Below the pieces are notes generated by a model. That model was given only the letters and a program-made list of their open reading frames with translations. It ran no database searches and was not told where the DNA came from. DNA of 35,068 nt from Mycolicibacterium porcinum (GTDB taxonomy: Bacteria > Actinomycetota > Actinomycetes > Mycobacteriales > Mycobacteriaceae), in the NCBI GenBank assembly GCA_001942045.1, contig MSTD01000033.1:37681-72748 (forward strand), read 5' to 3'. The translations under genes and the position numbers were made by a program. The number at the start of each line of letters is the position of its first letter. The first letter of the stretch is position 1. Of this stretch, positions 34,628-35,068 are shown one piece after another.

Positions 34628-35068
34628 TCGCTGGTCGTATGACGGCAACACACTCACCGAACCCGACGGTGACAGCGCCCGGGCGGTGGGCTCTCGCCCT
34701 CAACACGACTTCGTCGCCGTCCTCGAGAAACGTCCGGGTTTCCCCGTTGGGCAGCGTGATTGGTGCTTTCCCGCCATGGCTCAGCTCCATCAGGCTGCCT
34801 TCGGACCCCGCGGTGGGCCCGGACAGAGTGCCGCTGCCGAGCAGGTCGCCGGGGTGTAGATCGCATCCATTGCTGGTGTGGTGAGTGAGCATCTGCGCGA
34901 CACTCCAGTACATGTGGCGGCTCGACGAGCGCGAGATCACGTGTGGCGGCTCGCCATTCTGGCGCATCCGAGCCGTGGTGATGAGTACCTCCAGGTCAAC
35001 ATCGAGCCCACCGATGCCGCGATGCCGGGGACTGTCGAGGTAGGGCAGGGGAGCGGGGTCGTCGGCGG
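34614..35068 (-). CDS. fahA: Fumarylacetoacetase, C-terminal part (partial)
   Basis: The frame is open from the right edge of the window, without a start, to TGA at 34614-34616. The visible 150 residues match the C-terminal half of fumarylacetoacetase: LDVDLEVLITTARMRQNG, the active-site region MYWSVAQMLTHHTSNGCDLHPGDLLGSGTLSGP, GSLMELSHGGKAPITLPNGETRTFLEDGDEVVL. The enzyme cleaves fumarylacetoacetate to fumarate and acetoacetate, the final step of tyrosine breakdown. It faces phhA, so the two steps are adjacent but convergent. The rest of the gene lies outside the window. Confidence 0.95.
   Translation of the reverse strand, partial: ADDPAPLPYLDSPRHRGIGGLDVDLEVLITTARMRQNGEPPHVISRSSSRHMYWSVAQMLTHHTSNGCDLHPGDLLGSGTLSGPTAGSEGSLMELSHGGKAPITLPNGETRTFLEDGDEVVLRARAHRPGAVTVGFGECVAVIRPAITTP

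Overview
The window looks like chromosome from a fast-growing mycobacterium (Mycolicibacterium-type). It is GC-rich throughout. It carries a furA-katG pair, a resuscitation-promoting-factor domain protein, an MPT63-family secreted protein, an F420-type luciferase-like oxidoreductase, an LGFP-repeat lipoprotein, and an Arr-type rifampin ADP-ribosyltransferase like that known from M. smegmatis. The species cannot be fixed from the sequence alone. I see no tRNA, rRNA, CRISPR array, insertion sequence or prophage integrase.

Layout. 1-2.7 kb: the proline-rich tail of a gene, an SRPBCC-epimerase fusion, a small membrane protein and a TetR regulator. 2.8-6.5 kb: an FMN-binding split-barrel protein, an orphan immunity-like protein, an acyl-CoA thioesterase, a methyltransferase and an FKBP-type lipoprotein. 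6.7-9.4 kb: furA-katG (peroxide defence). 9.4-10.5 kb: a zeta-toxin/ParD-like antitoxin module with a palindromic operator. 10.5-16.1 kb: an F420-type oxidoreductase, then a run of cell-envelope genes: a triple-LysM esterase, an AT-rich island, an Rpf-domain protein translationally coupled to a GNAT acetyltransferase, and an HtrA protease preceded by an 8-3-8 direct repeat. 16.1-22.8 kb: small enzymes, several with their own regulators (tautomerase, SDR/TetR pair, metallo-hydrolase, VOC, NTF2-like, DinB-like, alpha/beta hydrolase with a possible leader peptide). 22.8-27.4 kb: an uncharacterised 406-residue protein with a DHFR-like partner, an ArsR-SRPBCC pair with a strong operator, and an NAD(P)-binding dehydrogenase with its TetR regulator. 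27.4-31.2 kb: secreted and surface proteins (lipoprotein, MPT63-like, transglycosylase-like, CBM2-only) and Arr. 31.2-35.1 kb: amidase, LGFP lipoprotein, and phenylalanine hydroxylase facing fumarylacetoacetase, two steps of phenylalanine/tyrosine catabolism.

The richest unexplained material is regulatory. Six regulator-gene units show readable inverted or direct repeats. A roughly 300-nt leader upstream of the transglycosylase-like gene holds a series of hairpins and matches no riboswitch I recognise. No single large novel defence or biosynthetic system is evident. The best candidates for follow-up are that leader, the zeta/ParD-like module, the LysM-esterase fusion and the 406-residue unknown protein. 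All coordinates and repeats were read by eye, without alignment or database search.
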